From: Fervidobacterium nodosum Rt17-B1
GTDB taxonomy: Bacteria > Thermotogota > Thermotogae > Thermotogales > Fervidobacteriaceae
Length of the DNA: 64,000 nt
NCBI RefSeq assembly: GCF_000017545.1
Contig: NC_009718.1
Location: 496,001-560,000 of the forward strand
Reading direction: 5' to 3'
Each line of letters begins with the position of its first letter. Within the stretch, counting starts at the first letter, position 1. This document shows positions 26,792 through 37,824 of the stretch, one piece after another. A program made the position numbers and the translations under genes. Below the pieces are notes generated by a model. It was given only the letters and a program-made list of their open reading frames with translations. It did not search any database and had not been told where the DNA came from.

Positions 26792-28338
26792 CAAAATTCC
26801 TCCTTTTTCGTGGCTTCGTTTATTAAGAACAAAGATACGACAAATATAAAATAAAATGTATTGAGTACCATCGCTATCTCTGTGTTACGCGAACTCATAA
26901 GTCTGAAAACCACTGCAGAGAATGTCATAATAGGTGGTTCCGCTAAGGTTAATGTACCAGACGTCTCTCCCACAGATATTGTAAACGAATAAATGAAAGC
27001 TGTAAATAAAAATCCCTTTAAAAGTGGGATTGCTATCTTTACAATAGTTTTGAATCTCCCAGCTCCATCAACACGTGCAGCATCGATAATAGAATTGGGT
27101 ATACTCCTCCACCCCGATTCTATAATCCCAAAAGATATGGGAAGGGTAATTAAAGAGTGCGTGAGGATTATTTTCAAAAGTGTAGGAATATTTATCAACA
27201 CATACGAAAACGCTATCGTTACAGAAGACATAGCCGCAGGAATTAAAATAAGATATGTTATTTTCTTACCACGTGATGAATAATAACCCGCTATCGTACT
27301 TATTACCAAACTAATTACAGACGCACTTGTAGAAATTAAAATTGTGTAAAAGATAATATCCTTAACCGTGGCACCAACTAAATATTCTAAATTCTCATTT
27401 TTGAAAAACTCAAAGTTTTTTAGTGAGAATCGCCCGTAATAATCCAAAAATCCGGATAATGCGGAATAAATTAAAGGCACAAATATCAACAAAGTTGAAA
27501 CCACAAAAAACACATAACCCCACTTTGGAAATCTTTCCAAATGCTTATGGTAATTTTTTTCGTAAGTCTCCCTTTTTATAGAAAGTACGTAACCTATTAT
27601 TGAAATGAACAGCAATTGGAAAACCATCAATGTTGAAGCGGCTTTGAAATCAAACGTAATACGTGAGTACATGTATATTGCCACTTCTATAGTTGAATAC
27701 TTAATCCCCCCTAAGATAAGCACAACGGAAAAACTCGTGAAGGTATATATATAAGTCAGAAAAAATGCCCTTAAAATCGAAGGCATCAACAAATGCAATT
27801 CAATCTTTTTAAATATTTCCCACTTACCTGCGCCATCTATCTTTGCGGCCTCTATAATATACCCATCTATATTCTCCCAGGCATCGCCAACAATTCTTAT
27901 AAACAATGGAAAGTTGTAAAAAACATGCCCAAGCAAAATCGCAGAGAATGTATAGAGAATTTGCAAATCCAGACCAAACAACCTAAGCAAACGTGTGTAT
28001 ATACCACTTTTCCCAAATGTTAGAAAAAAGCCAATAGCCATTGTTATACCTGGTAATACAAAAGGGATACTCGACATAACTTTAAAAATACGCTTTATAA
28101 CCGGATTTATCTTTGTTCTTCCAACTAAATAAGCTCCGGGAAGACCAAGCAACATTGTCAAAAGCGATGATAAAAAGGCTTGGTATATCGTGAATTTTAT
28201 CTTCGATAGGTTATCGATAAGGGCTTGTAAGCTTAATCCATTTGAAAAGTAAAGATTGAACGAAAAAGGTATAATTAACGCAAATATAATGTAAAAAATA
28301 GGGATTAGCTCGTATATTTTTGACTCTACCTTCCTCAA
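26791..28338 (-). CDS. Fused double ABC permease (ThiP/FbpB type)
   Basis: A 515-residue inner-membrane protein with about twelve helices and two ABC-permease halves. Each has the EAA loop that contacts the ATPase: EAAKIDGAGKWEIF in the first and DAARVDGAGRFKTI in the second. This duplicated architecture is typical of thiamine and ferric-iron importers. No binding protein or ATPase gene is adjacent, so the substrate and partners are elsewhere. Its start overlaps the stop of the GH20 gene by four bases. Confidence 0.85.
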   Translation of the reverse strand: MRKVESKIYELIPIFYIIFALIIPFSFNLYFSNGLSLQALIDNLSKIKFTIYQAFLSSLLTMLLGLPGAYLVGRTKINPVIKRIFKVMSSIPFVLPGITMAIGFFLTFGKSGIYTRLLRLFGLDLQILYTFSAILLGHVFYNFPLFIRIVGDAWENIDGYIIEAAKIDGAGKWEIFKKIELHLLMPSILRAFFLTYIYTFTSFSVVLILGGIKYSTIEVAIYMYSRITFDFKAASTLMVFQLLFISIIGYVLSIKRETYEKNYHKHLERFPKWGYVFFVVSTLLIFVPLIYSALSGFLDYYGRFSLKNFEFFKNENLEYLVGATVKDIIFYTILISTSASVISLVISTIAGYYSSRGKKITYLILIPAAMSSVTIAFSYVLINIPTLLKIILTHSLITLPISFGIIESGWRSIPNSIIDAARVDGAGRFKTIVKIAIPLLKGFLFTAFIYSFTISVGETSGTLTLAEPPIMTFSAVVFRLMSSRNTEIAMVLNTFYFIFVVSLFLINEATKKEEF

Positions 28339-30215
28339 AAAATCAACCCCCGAAGGTCACCACGTCTGACTCTTAGAATCCTCGAAAGTTTATAGATACT
28401 CTGCTCAAGACCACCAGGTCTATTTTGAACCAACCATATTCTTCTGTAAGACTCGATAACTTTATTAAATTCATCCTCAAATTCCATCCATTCATTCTCT
28501 GGAACCGCTTGAATGTCTTTGTATATACTCAAAAACTTCATAACTTTAAGCCCCAGCAATGCAAAATCTATATTATTCAAAATTTGGTCAACAACGAATG
28601 ATAGTTTACTATCTTCATCACTCCTAAACTTTTGAATTTCTTTTCTTAATGAAAGCACATCATTTTCAACTTCTTTGATTTTTTCGAGTTCTAATTTATA
28701 ATTCCCGTTTCTTTCGGGATACAAGAACGCGTAAAAGAAAGGTGTACCGTTGGGCGTATAAAAGAGCTTATTGTGAACTATTCCAAGTTTGTAAATTAAT
28801 TCCGCAATAGGATATTCATCAGGATTAACTTCAAAAATATTGATATCCAAAGCTTTTAAAAATTTATCGATATTAACTTCTGAAACATTCCAACTCATTT
28901 CCGCGCTGTAAGAAAAACCGATCCATGAGAAAGGTAAATGCTGTACGTGACCGTTATCGCCCCAATCGGTAGTGAGTACACCTATCGCACCGTATTTTTT
29001 ACCATTGAAAATTGCGTTCTTTATATTTACCACTGCATTATCGGCTCTTCCAACAAAAGTATTCCAAGTAGAAGTACCAGGGCAAACGTAAAACGAAAGA
29101 CCACTGTCAGCGTACAAACCACATTTTTCTTCGTATGGATGATCTGCTTCATATCCCCAAACCATAGGTATCATATCTTTTGGAAGATACCTGATAAACT
29201 CCGGGTGATTTTCTATGATATCCCCCCAGAACATCACAGACTCCTTGTGCTTTTTAGCAATTTTGTAAATCTTCATCAGAAAATCAAAATATACTTTCCC
29301 TTTCCCATATCTCTCGCAAAGTTCTTTCGATTTACCGACCCCAAGATCGAACGTTTCGTCGCATCCTACATTAGCCTGCTCACTTGAAAACAAAGGCAAT
29401 AGTTCATCAAGAATCTCTTCAACAAACTTTTCCGATTCAGGCACAGCGGGAGAAAGCGAGAACGGGTATTCATAGCGCCCACCCCAAGGTGTTTCATATC
29501 CTTCCGGAGCTTCCGCAAGATGTTTGTATTTATCATGTATAAGCCACTTACTCATATGTCCAAATGTGTTCTGATTTGGCACAAGTTCGATATACCGTTC
29601 CTTGCAATATTTATCAAGCTCAATTATCTCTTCATGTGTTAACGGAGAATAATCCTTCCAAACTTCTTCGTGTTCTTTGTACGCAAACGTATGCTCCATA
29701 TATAATTGAACCTGATTTATTTTTAACTCAGAAAGTTTATCAATAATATATTTCAAAGTATCCAGCTTTGGCATCCTATCGCGACTGATATCTATCATTA
29801 TTCCCCTGTTTGGAAAATCAGGATAATCTTCTATAAAAAGTTTCGGTATTTTTTTGCCAAATTGTCTAATCAACTGCTTTAACGTCTGAACACCGTAAAA
29901 TAAACCCCTTTCGTCGTGACCAAGAATAGTTATATAATCATCCATGAATAATTTGTACCCTTCTTTGTGCGGTACAACGTATGGATTAACACCAATGAAA
30001 ATATCGCCATAGTATAGATTGGGACTTTTGTAACGATCAAATCTATACGAAATACCTTCTTTCTCTAAGAAATTCACTAAACTCGTTCCAATATCTACAC
30101 TCTCAGAAAAAACCCACCGATTTGAGCTTAATAAAAAAGTTCCATCTTTAACTTCCAACTTTTTTGGAAACGGAATAAGGTAAATTTCAAAATCATATCC
30201 ATTAACTTTCCTCAT
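28335..30215 (-). CDS. GH20 beta-N-acetylhexosaminidase
   Basis: A 626-residue enzyme. The N-terminal part (about residues 1-110) is the GH20b-type domain and ends in YGVQTLKQL. The TIM barrel begins near NRGIMIDISRDRMP and carries the catalytic Asp-Glu pair in GCDETFDLG. Tyr and Trp residues of the sugar pocket are visible in MVWGYEAD and TTDWGDNGH. No signal peptide is evident, so it probably acts on imported GlcNAc oligosaccharides or on cell-wall fragments. It lies between uvrB and the permease in an operon. Confidence 0.88.
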   Translation of the reverse strand: MRKVNGYDFEIYLIPFPKKLEVKDGTFLLSSNRWVFSESVDIGTSLVNFLEKEGISYRFDRYKSPNLYYGDIFIGVNPYVVPHKEGYKLFMDDYITILGHDERGLFYGVQTLKQLIRQFGKKIPKLFIEDYPDFPNRGIMIDISRDRMPKLDTLKYIIDKLSELKINQVQLYMEHTFAYKEHEEVWKDYSPLTHEEIIELDKYCKERYIELVPNQNTFGHMSKWLIHDKYKHLAEAPEGYETPWGGRYEYPFSLSPAVPESEKFVEEILDELLPLFSSEQANVGCDETFDLGVGKSKELCERYGKGKVYFDFLMKIYKIAKKHKESVMFWGDIIENHPEFIRYLPKDMIPMVWGYEADHPYEEKCGLYADSGLSFYVCPGTSTWNTFVGRADNAVVNIKNAIFNGKKYGAIGVLTTDWGDNGHVQHLPFSWIGFSYSAEMSWNVSEVNIDKFLKALDINIFEVNPDEYPIAELIYKLGIVHNKLFYTPNGTPFFYAFLYPERNGNYKLELEKIKEVENDVLSLRKEIQKFRSDEDSKLSFVVDQILNNIDFALLGLKVMKFLSIYKDIQAVPENEWMEFEDEFNKVIESYRRIWLVQNRPGGLEQSIYKLSRILRVRRGDLRGLIF

Positions 30216-30254
30216 AAATATCCCCCCATGATTATTAAAAACGAAAAATGGGCA

Positions 30255-32240
30255 CTAATTCCTATTAAGTTCCTCTTTTATTTTGAAAAGCTCATCACGC
30301 AACCTTGCGGCATCTTCATAACGCAATTCAGAGGCAGCTTTGTACATCTCCTCTTCAAGCAAAGCAGCGTATTCTTCCAAAGATAAACTCTCTTTCATTT
30401 GTAAAATAGAGTCCTCGTACACTTTGTACATTTCCTCTTCTTTGTCTCTAAACGGTGCAAATATGTCTTCCATCAGTGGTTTTATAATCGTTTTTGGCTT
30501 TATTCCATGCTTTTCGTTGTACTCCATTTGTATTTTCCTTCTTCTGTTCGTCTCATCAATAGCACGTTGCATAGCTGGTGTTATCCTATCGGCGTACATA
30601 ATAACCTTTCCATTTTCATTTCTTGCGGTTCTTCCGATTATCTGTATCAACGTAGTCTCACTTCTCAAAAAACCTTCAGTATCCGCATCCAATATTGCCA
30701 CCAAAGACACTTCAGGCAAATCAAGACCTTCCCTGAGCAAGTTGACACCCACAACAACATCTATTTCTCCAGCCCTTAGTTTTTTCAAAACCTCCACACG
30801 TTTAATCGCATCTAATTCCGAATGCAAATACAACGCCCTGATGTTGAATTCTACAAGGTATTCAGCCAACATCTCAGCTGTTTTCTTCGTAAGTACAGTG
30901 ACTAACGCTTTCTCACCACGTTTTTTGACTTGTACAATCTCGTTTACTAAATCATCAACTTGATACCTCGTTGGTCTTACCTCAACTTGTGGATCTATTA
31001 AACCAGTTGGTCTGATTATCTGTTCAACAACTTGCTCTGAAACCTCAAGTTCGTAAGGTCCGGGCGTTGCAGAAACGAATATAACCTGATTAACTTTCTG
31101 CATAAACTCATCGAACTTCAACGGCCTGTTATCGTAAGCGCAAGGCAGCCTAAAGCCATATTCTACAAGGCTTTTCTTCCTTGACATCTCACCATGGTAC
31201 ATCGCTCTGAGTTGTGGAATAGTGATATGCGACTCATCTATAAACACTATGAAATCTTCGTCGTAATAATCAAGGAGTGAATAAGGAGGCTCTCCAGGTT
31301 GTCTGCCATCAAAGTGTCTTGAATAATTCTCTATGCCGGTACAATAACCGAGTGTAGAAAGCAATTCTATATCATTCATCGTTCTCTGCCAAAGCCTTTG
31401 TGCTTCCAACTCCTTACCTTCACTTCTTAACTTCTTAACCTGTTCATCCAATTCTGCGCGAATACTCTTAACTGCTCTCTCTATTTTTTCCTCAGTTGTA
31501 ACGTACTCCTTTGTTGGATATATGGTTAATCTATCAAGTCGTTCTATAACATCTCTATTCATCCTATCAAATGTGTACATCCTATCAATTTCATCACCGA
31601 ATAACTCTATCCTTATCCCTTCATCTTGATAAGACGGGAATATTTCCAGCGTATCACCACGGAGCCTGAAACTTCCAGTTAAACCTATATCTTCCTTTCT
31701 TTCGTAACCTATCTTAACTAACTTCTTGACAAATTCAGACAGATTTATCCTCTGCCCAACCTCGAGCTTTATATTGAGCGTATCAAAATCACGTGGGTCA
31801 CCACATGCGTATATCGCAGAGACACTTGCAACAACGATAACATCCCTGCGCGTCATTATAGATTTTATAGCACTCATACGCATACGCGCTATAACATCGT
31901 TTATATCCGCACTTTTCTCTATATACAAATCCTTTGTGGGTACATACGCCTCAGGCTGATAATAATCGTAATAACTTATGAAAAACTCCACCTTATTATT
32001 CGGAAAGAACGCTTTAAACTCCGAATAAAGTTGCGCTGCTAAAGTTTTATTTGGGGAGATTATTAAAACAGGTCTATTAACTTCCTTTATAACATTTGCC
32101 ATCGTAAATGTCTTACCGCTCCCCGTAACACCCAGGAGCGTTTGAAAGCGATAACCTTTATTCAAACCATTTACAAGACTTTCTATCGCCTGAGGCTGAT
32201 CCCCCATCGGTTCATAATCACTTATAAGTTCATATGGCAT
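30255..32240 (-). CDS. uvrB: Excinuclease ABC subunit B
   Basis: Damage-recognition helicase of nucleotide excision repair. The 661 residues include Walker A GVTGSGKT near residue 39, the beta-hairpin region [12 protein letters not shown] that inserts into DNA, the DESH box (FIDESH), the helicase motif IGRTARN, and the C-terminal UVR/UvrC-binding motif ([11 protein letters not shown]). The ATG at 32240 and overall length agree with the family. It lies between rqcH and the hexosaminidase gene in a presumed operon. Confidence 0.97.
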   Translation of the reverse strand: MPYELISDYEPMGDQPQAIESLVNGLNKGYRFQTLLGVTGSGKTFTMANVIKEVNRPVLIISPNKTLAAQLYSEFKAFFPNNKVEFFISYYDYYQPEAYVPTKDLYIEKSADINDVIARMRMSAIKSIMTRRDVIVVASVSAIYACGDPRDFDTLNIKLEVGQRINLSEFVKKLVKIGYERKEDIGLTGSFRLRGDTLEIFPSYQDEGIRIELFGDEIDRMYTFDRMNRDVIERLDRLTIYPTKEYVTTEEKIERAVKSIRAELDEQVKKLRSEGKELEAQRLWQRTMNDIELLSTLGYCTGIENYSRHFDGRQPGEPPYSLLDYYDEDFIVFIDESHITIPQLRAMYHGEMSRKKSLVEYGFRLPCAYDNRPLKFDEFMQKVNQVIFVSATPGPYELEVSEQVVEQIIRPTGLIDPQVEVRPTRYQVDDLVNEIVQVKKRGEKALVTVLTKKTAEMLAEYLVEFNIRALYLHSELDAIKRVEVLKKLRAGEIDVVVGVNLLREGLDLPEVSLVAILDADTEGFLRSETTLIQIIGRTARNENGKVIMYADRITPAMQRAIDETNRRRKIQMEYNEKHGIKPKTIIKPLMEDIFAPFRDKEEEMYKVYEDSILQMKESLSLEEYAALLEEEMYKAASELRYEDAARLRDELFKIKEELNRN

Positions 32241-32284
32241 AAGTACTTTATGCCTCCTCTTGAAATTTAAAACATTATAAAATA

Positions 32285-33970
32285 TTATCTTTGAATCGGA
32301 TCAACGAACAACGTCTTGAAATTCGAATAAAGCACCAACCCTGGTTTTAATCCTCTCACTTTTTTGACGTACTTGATGTAAGTATAGTCAATTGGCACAT
32401 TACTTGAGTATCTTCCCTTACTGTAAGTGGCCGCTAATCGCGCGGCGTAATACAATGTATCTTCATCAACACTCTTCCCATTTGTTTTTATCACCACATG
32501 GGCTCCAGGCATACCTTGTACATGTAACCATATATCATTATCACTTGACCTTACAACAAGTTCGTCGTTTTGTCTGTTATTCTTACCAACCAATATCGTA
32601 AAACCGTTATAAACATACTTTCTAGGCTCAGAAACCTGTTCACTTTTTTTCTTACCTTTTTTATCAACTTTCTTCTTAATCAAACCATTTTCGACCATTT
32701 CATCTTCTATTTCAAATAATTCCTCCAACCCCTCAGCATTCTCTATAGTCAATTGCAACTGCTGAAGGTAAGAGAGTTCTTTAGATAGAATTTCTTTTCT
32801 TTCCTCTATCCCTTTTGCTTTCCTTTTCAACTTTGAATACAAATTGAAATATTTAACACTATTTTCGATAGGTGATAAATTCTTCTCCAGCGGTACAGAA
32901 ACATGGCTATCACTTTCCCAATCGTAAAGACTCGCCATTTCTTCACCACAATTTATCTGGTAACTGTAAGCCTTAATAAGCTCACCGTATTTTCTGTATT
33001 TATCAGCATCTTTACACTCTTCAAGCTCTCTTTCAAGTTCAGAGAGTAAATTCTCGTAATGGTCTATTTTGCTTTTCACAACACTTATAAGTTGATTTCG
33101 TTTTTCAGTAATTTTATCCTTAACTTCAACATACTCAAAATATTCGTTCACACATTTCACAAACTCAGAACATTTTTTCTCATCTCTGTACTGGTGGAGA
33201 CGTATCACGGAAATATCCTTAGGTTTTTCATCTTCGTAGTACAGTCTTAACGTTCCTTCTTTTAATTCTTCCTTTACACTTATCAATATTTCATATACTC
33301 TTTTCAAATCCTCAAGCGAAACTTCTGATAAACTCTTGTTATCGAGTTCAGATCTATACAAAACCTCCTCAGCTGTGACTTTTGAAAAACCTTGGAATTT
33401 GGTGTATATAAACTCAACAAGACTTTTCTTTTTATCATAAAAACCTTCGAAAACACTTTTCAATTTATCGAATGAATCAATTTCATCGATTGTCAGCTTA
33501 TCTGAAGGATACAAAACAAATTTTTCGCCGGGAAATATATTTCTAAACTTAGTTTGGACCCTTTTGAACGCTTCAAGTATCTCCGAATTCTCAACAATTA
33601 TCGCGTTGGAGTGTTTACCCATAATATCAAAGTACAAAACATAGTTGTGAACAACGCCAATTTCATCAATCTTCTTTAACTCCAAAACAACCGTTCGCTC
33701 ATATTGGATATTTGAAAAATCAACGACCTTCGCTCCCCTTATCCTACTGCGCAAAAATTCGACAAAATTATTTTTCTCTGGATCTTCAACAAAGTGGTTC
33801 ACAAATGATATATACGAAAAATTCGGATTAAGAGATACCTTTAAATCTCCGTTATCGAAAGAAAAATACAAGATATGCTTAGATAAATAAACATTTCTCA
33901 AATTAAATCCAACAATTTTCTTTGCTATTTGCTCAACAGTTCCTCTCATCACAAATCCATCGTACGGCAT
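32285..33970 (-). CDS. rqcH: NFACT-family ribosome quality control protein RqcH
   Basis: Homologue of bacterial RqcH (formerly fibronectin-binding protein A/YloA) and eukaryotic NEMF/Rqc2, which binds 50S-peptidyl-tRNA and adds alanine tails. The NFACT-N domain begins with [15 protein letters not shown]. Long coiled-coil stretches occupy roughly residues 270-420. The NFACT-R domain is at the C terminus ([17 protein letters not shown]...[11 protein letters not shown]), and the basic linker [13 protein letters not shown] precedes it. The 561 residues fit the family. It lies 24 bases after the 2-hydroxyacid dehydrogenase gene. Confidence 0.9.
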   Translation of the reverse strand: MPYDGFVMRGTVEQIAKKIVGFNLRNVYLSKHILYFSFDNGDLKVSLNPNFSYISFVNHFVEDPEKNNFVEFLRSRIRGAKVVDFSNIQYERTVVLELKKIDEIGVVHNYVLYFDIMGKHSNAIIVENSEILEAFKRVQTKFRNIFPGEKFVLYPSDKLTIDEIDSFDKLKSVFEGFYDKKKSLVEFIYTKFQGFSKVTAEEVLYRSELDNKSLSEVSLEDLKRVYEILISVKEELKEGTLRLYYEDEKPKDISVIRLHQYRDEKKCSEFVKCVNEYFEYVEVKDKITEKRNQLISVVKSKIDHYENLLSELERELEECKDADKYRKYGELIKAYSYQINCGEEMASLYDWESDSHVSVPLEKNLSPIENSVKYFNLYSKLKRKAKGIEERKEILSKELSYLQQLQLTIENAEGLEELFEIEDEMVENGLIKKKVDKKGKKKSEQVSEPRKYVYNGFTILVGKNNRQNDELVVRSSDNDIWLHVQGMPGAHVVIKTNGKSVDEDTLYYAARLAATYSKGRYSSNVPIDYTYIKYVKKVRGLKPGLVLYSNFKTLFVDPIQR

Positions 33971-33994
33971 GAAAGTGCTCCTTTCACGTTCACA

Positions 33995-34975
33995 TCAATA
34001 TTCTAAATCCAAATCAACGATATTTTTCGGAGCTTTTCCCGAGAGAATTAACCTCAGATTTTCTATCGTTTCGTCTATCCTGCCAGTCTGCCCTTCTATT
34101 GTAAATCCACCAACGTGTGGAGAAATGACAACATTTCTAAGAGTATGAATTGGATATTTAGAAGGTAATTGAACAGCATGATCAACATTTGGATAAAGAT
34201 ACCACGTATCTATACCTGCGCCGGCTAAAATATTTTCTTTCAGTGCAAAATAAAGTCCTTCTTCATCAATCAGTTGACCTCTCCCAACGTTTATAAGAAA
34301 TTTACCACGCATTGAATACAATCGTTCTTTATCTATAATTCCATAAGTTGATTTCGTAAGTGGCAAAGCAACAAAGATAACTTCGCCAAACCTTATAGCT
34401 TCATCGATATCTGTGGTAATGTGTTGAACATAATCTACAGATTCGATACTCCTTTTGTACCCCATTATTTCGCAATCAAATCCAGAAAGCAATTTAGCTA
34501 TACTCCTTCCAATGGTTCCCAACCCAAGAATTGAAACCTTTTTCCCTTGGATTGAATACCAAAAATCTTCCTTCTTTGAGCCTGCTTCGTATCCATGCCA
34601 TATACCCTTTGACAAATCGTTATGGTACTCCACGACCCTTCCCATAACAGCTAAAGCAAGTGCAACAGCGCGTTCTGCAACAATCTTTCCATTCCCATGG
34701 TTATTTGAAACAACAATATTTCTCTTTTTAATTGCTTCTATAGGTAAGCCATTAACTCCGGCCCATGGAACAATTATATATTTCAAACGCTCAGCTTTAT
34801 TCAACTGACTTTCACTTAATCCACCAGTTACAATTACATCAGCTATCGGAATAAACTGCTCAGCTTCCATTCTATCTGCTGGAATAGCGAAATCATCGTT
34901 TGGAAATTCAGATTTCAACTCTTCAATTTTCAATTTAAAATAATCAATTAATTTGGTCAGAAAAAGTACGGTCAT
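33995..34975 (-). CDS. D-2-hydroxyacid dehydrogenase
   Basis: NAD-dependent dehydrogenase of 326 residues. The Rossmann motif is GLGTIGRSIAKLL with the acceptor region YKRS. NVGRGQLIDEEGL is the conserved block holding the catalytic-arginine surroundings, and SPHVGGFT supplies the catalytic histidine. Substrate is unclear; glyoxylate, hydroxypyruvate or phosphoglycerate homologues look alike. It is the first gene of the minus-strand run, behind a GGAGGAGAG site and the promoter at 35015. Confidence 0.88.
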   Translation of the reverse strand: MTVLFLTKLIDYFKLKIEELKSEFPNDDFAIPADRMEAEQFIPIADVIVTGGLSESQLNKAERLKYIIVPWAGVNGLPIEAIKKRNIVVSNNHGNGKIVAERAVALALAVMGRVVEYHNDLSKGIWHGYEAGSKKEDFWYSIQGKKVSILGLGTIGRSIAKLLSGFDCEIMGYKRSIESVDYVQHITTDIDEAIRFGEVIFVALPLTKSTYGIIDKERLYSMRGKFLINVGRGQLIDEEGLYFALKENILAGAGIDTWYLYPNVDHAVQLPSKYPIHTLRNVVISPHVGGFTIEGQTGRIDETIENLRLILSGKAPKNIVDLDLEY

Positions 34976-35014
34976 ATTAACTCTCCTCCTAATAATTTAG
35001 ACTATTCTAATAAA

Positions 35015-35023
35015 ATTATACCA
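35015..35023 (-). promoter_or_regulatory. Extended -10 promoter of the hydroxyacid dehydrogenase-pgm operon
   Basis: On the minus strand TGGTATAAT (TGnTATAAT) lies about 40 bases upstream of the first start codon, with no good -35 at 17 bases. Confidence 0.55.
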
Positions 35024-35050
35024 CAATTAAAATAAACGACATTGTAAAAA

Positions 35051-35082
35051 AAACGTAGGTTGCATTTTTACAACCTACGTTT
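35051..35082 (-). terminator. Terminator of the phosphate transporter operon
   Basis: A perfect 12-bp stem (35051-35062 with 35071-35082) and an 8-base loop are followed on the minus strand by a T-run. It is about 30 bases beyond the PiT stop codon. Confidence 0.85.
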
Positions 35083-35114
35083 ACTTCTTTATCGCTATGT
35101 TGACTAAAAATTCA

Positions 35115-36320
35115 TTAAAAGAACGTTGTCAACGCAAGATATAATATCGCGCTCACACCCGCGGAGAATGGAATGGTTATAAGCCAAGATACAACTATTT
35201 CTTTAAGCACTCCCGTATTAACTACTTCTATACCTCTTGCCAAACCAACACCAGTAACCGCACCAACTACCGTATGAGTTGTACTTATTGGAAAACCAAA
35301 TATAGATGAAAGAAGCACCGTTGTGGCTGTACCAAAGTCTATTGAAAATCCCCTTGTATTATTAAGCTCGGTTATATCATGACCTATCGTTTGCATAACT
35401 TTGTACCCGTACAGTAAAACTCCAAGAGCAATTCCGAGTCCTCCAATGAACAATATATACTTTGGCATCTCAACGCTTGAAAAATTTGCCGCTCCGGTTT
35501 GTTGGATCATAAATATGAGCGCTATTGGACCTACTGCATTTGCAACATCATTCGCACCGTGTGAAAAACAAACGTAAGCAGAAGTAAGTACTTGAACATT
35601 TTTAAATATTGATTCAACTGCGTCGTAATCGTTGCTATTTCTCTTTACATACCTAACAACAAGAAAATAAGAAACAAGCCACGCAATGAATCCTAAAACA
35701 AGTCCAACTATCGCGGAATATGCATATGTTTTTTTCAACGTTTTGAATGTAAAAAGGAAGGAAATAAGGAAGAACGTAAAACCAATCATAACAGGAGCAA
35801 CTTTCTTAGCGGCGGTAAGTGGGTTGGGTCTGTGTAAGATTGTAACTGTAAGTATTTTGAAAACAAGATATGCTAAAATACCGCCAACAACAGGAGATAT
35901 AACCCAAGAAAGAACGATTTTCAGCAATTTAGACCAGTAAACAACCTTAAAACCACCACTCACCAAACCAAATCCAATCATTCCACCTATAATAGAGTGA
36001 GTTGTAGAAACAGGCATTCCATAAACAGTCGCAAACATTACCCAAATTCCAGCCGCAAGTAAAGCAGAAATCGCACCGTAAATAACATAATTTGGATTTT
36101 GGATATGCTCAATAGATACGATACCACTGGCTATTGTCTTAGTAACGGCAGCTCCAAACATAACAGCTCCCAAAAATTCTAAAAAGGAAGCCAACAGTGC
36201 TGCTTGCTTTGGAGTTATGGCCTTTGCACCAACGGCTGTAGCCATACCGTTAGCTACATCATTTGCACCAATCGCAAACGCCATAAACATACCTATCAAA
36301 ATTGCAAATAGCGTTATCAT
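35115..36320 (-). CDS. Inorganic phosphate transporter, PiT family
   Basis: A 401-residue sodium- or proton-coupled phosphate permease with about ten membrane helices. The two PiT signature repeats are clear: GANDVANGMATAVGAKA near the N terminus and SHGANDVANAVGPIA in the second half. Each half also has a conserved STTHS or STTHT segment (VSTTHSIIGG and ISTTHTVVGA). It follows a DUF47 gene by 14 bases on the same strand, the usual regulator-transporter pair. Confidence 0.93.
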   Translation of the reverse strand: MITLFAILIGMFMAFAIGANDVANGMATAVGAKAITPKQAALLASFLEFLGAVMFGAAVTKTIASGIVSIEHIQNPNYVIYGAISALLAAGIWVMFATVYGMPVSTTHSIIGGMIGFGLVSGGFKVVYWSKLLKIVLSWVISPVVGGILAYLVFKILTVTILHRPNPLTAAKKVAPVMIGFTFFLISFLFTFKTLKKTYAYSAIVGLVLGFIAWLVSYFLVVRYVKRNSNDYDAVESIFKNVQVLTSAYVCFSHGANDVANAVGPIALIFMIQQTGAANFSSVEMPKYILFIGGLGIALGVLLYGYKVMQTIGHDITELNNTRGFSIDFGTATTVLLSSIFGFPISTTHTVVGAVTGVGLARGIEVVNTGVLKEIVVSWLITIPFSAGVSAILYLALTTFF

Positions 36321-36334
36321 ATCCTAATCCTCCT

Positions 36335-37009
36335 TTATTGGTGTGTAATCATTCTAATTCTCTCAACAACATTCTTCGCTCTATCTTCAATTCTCATAAG
36401 CAATATAATAATACTGTTGAGGAACATTATATCAACAGCATTCATCTCGTACTTTTTAGAGAACAACTTCTTACCAATCTCCAAACCAAGTATATCACTC
36501 GAATGCTCCTCTTTTTCTACGACACTCACCCTTTCGTCTCCTTCCTTTACCTCCTTAGGAGAAAACGCTGATTCAACGATTAATCTTAGTTCTTTAGCAA
36601 TTTCGCTCATGTGAATAACACTTTCGGAAACGAGATCCGATAATTGCAAAATATCTTTTGCCACATCTTCAGGTATATTTTCAACCTTATTCATAGTAAG
36701 CATTTTAAGTACATCATCAGTTATATCAATTATTGAGTCGGTATTATGAAGAATATCGAGAAAATCAGACTTATTAAAATAAGTCCATTTAAGCTTCGAG
36801 TATATCTCTCTAACTTTAATCTTAATTCCATCAGCTTTATCTTCAAACTCATCAATCTTTTTCGAAAATCCTTCTATATTACCACCGTTCAAATAAACCT
36901 TTATGGCTTCTTTCATAACACCCGCAGCTTCCACACACAAAATTGTGTGTTCGATAAACAACTCAAGAGGAGAACGGTAAGGCACTAACTTGTTAAAAAT
37001 ATTCGCCAT
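36335..37009 (-). CDS. DUF47 family PhoU-like protein
   Basis: A 224-residue all-helical protein of the DUF47/PhoU-like group, commonly encoded with PiT transporters and thought to modulate them. Characteristic segments are FEDKADGIKIKVREIYSKLK and LHNTDSIIDITDDV, with acidic ExxxD pairs that bind metals in PhoU. No membrane segments. ATG 37009 follows AAGGAGTGAG. The 300 bases upstream, up to the dipeptidase remnant, are A+T-rich and hold only promoter-like sequence. Confidence 0.88.
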   Translation of the reverse strand: MANIFNKLVPYRSPLELFIEHTILCVEAAGVMKEAIKVYLNGGNIEGFSKKIDEFEDKADGIKIKVREIYSKLKWTYFNKSDFLDILHNTDSIIDITDDVLKMLTMNKVENIPEDVAKDILQLSDLVSESVIHMSEIAKELRLIVESAFSPKEVKEGDERVSVVEKEEHSSDILGLEIGKKLFSKKYEMNAVDIMFLNSIIILLMRIEDRAKNVVERIRMITHQ

Positions 37010-37307
37010 AGACTCACTCCTTTCAAAATTTTATTTTCCCAGGTGATTATATCACAAACTCAATATGGAATCAAATAAAATAAATATTAAATAGTATTTG
37101 AGCAATATTTAAATGAACTTTTTAAGCCAAATAAACTTTCAACCCCAAATTTTAAAATATATTTGTGTTTAACAAGTCAAATTAACAAACCAAAACAGCA
37201 AGGTGCAGTTTTTTCTATTGAAAATATTCCAGAAAATTTGCAATATATTACTACAATTGTCGTATAATATAATTAAATCAATATATCAAAACAATGGAGG
37301 TATTTTT

Positions 37308-37808
37308 ATGTGCGATACAATGGTTGCATTACGCAGCGCAACAGCTGATAATTCTGTAATTTTCGCTAAAAATAGCGATAGGGAACCTGACGAACCTCAT
37401 GTGGGAATATTTGTTAAAAGAAAAAAACATACGGAGAAAAAGGTAAAATGCACTTATATAGAAATAGAACAAGTGCCTGAAACATACTCATGTATGTTAT
37501 TTAAACCATCTTGGATTTGGGGAGCAGAAATGGGGGTTAACGAATACGGAGTTGTAATAGGTAATGAAGCGGTATTTACCAAGTTAATCTCAAAAGAAGA
37601 ATCTTTGATAGGAATGGATTATGTAAGATTGGCTCTTGAAAGATCAAAAAATGCAAAAGAAGCAGTTGAGGTTATAATAAACCTCATTATTTGGAAAATT
37701 TTAGATTTAGTAATTTTTAAAAAATCTATTCGGAATAAAAGATTTAATAATACCTCTGAAGTATATGAATCATCTGAATTAACATTTGGAAGCTACAATA
37801 ACTATTAA
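37308..37808 (+). pseudogene. Peptidase family C69 dipeptidase, truncated at the island boundary
   Basis: ATG 37308 behind GGAGG starts MCDTMVAL, with Cys2 as the N-terminal nucleophile of this Ntn-hydrolase dipeptidase family. Segments SVIFAKNSDREP, WIWGAEMGVNEYGVVIGNEA and GMDYVRLALERSKNAKEA match the first 120-125 residues of the usual 400-500. After about base 37,685 the sequence no longer resembles the family and the frame ends at 37808 in low-complexity residues. The missing 3' part is not in the window. The break marks the left end of the foreign island. Confidence 0.85.
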
Positions 37809-37824
37809 GCAAAGGATGGTGACT

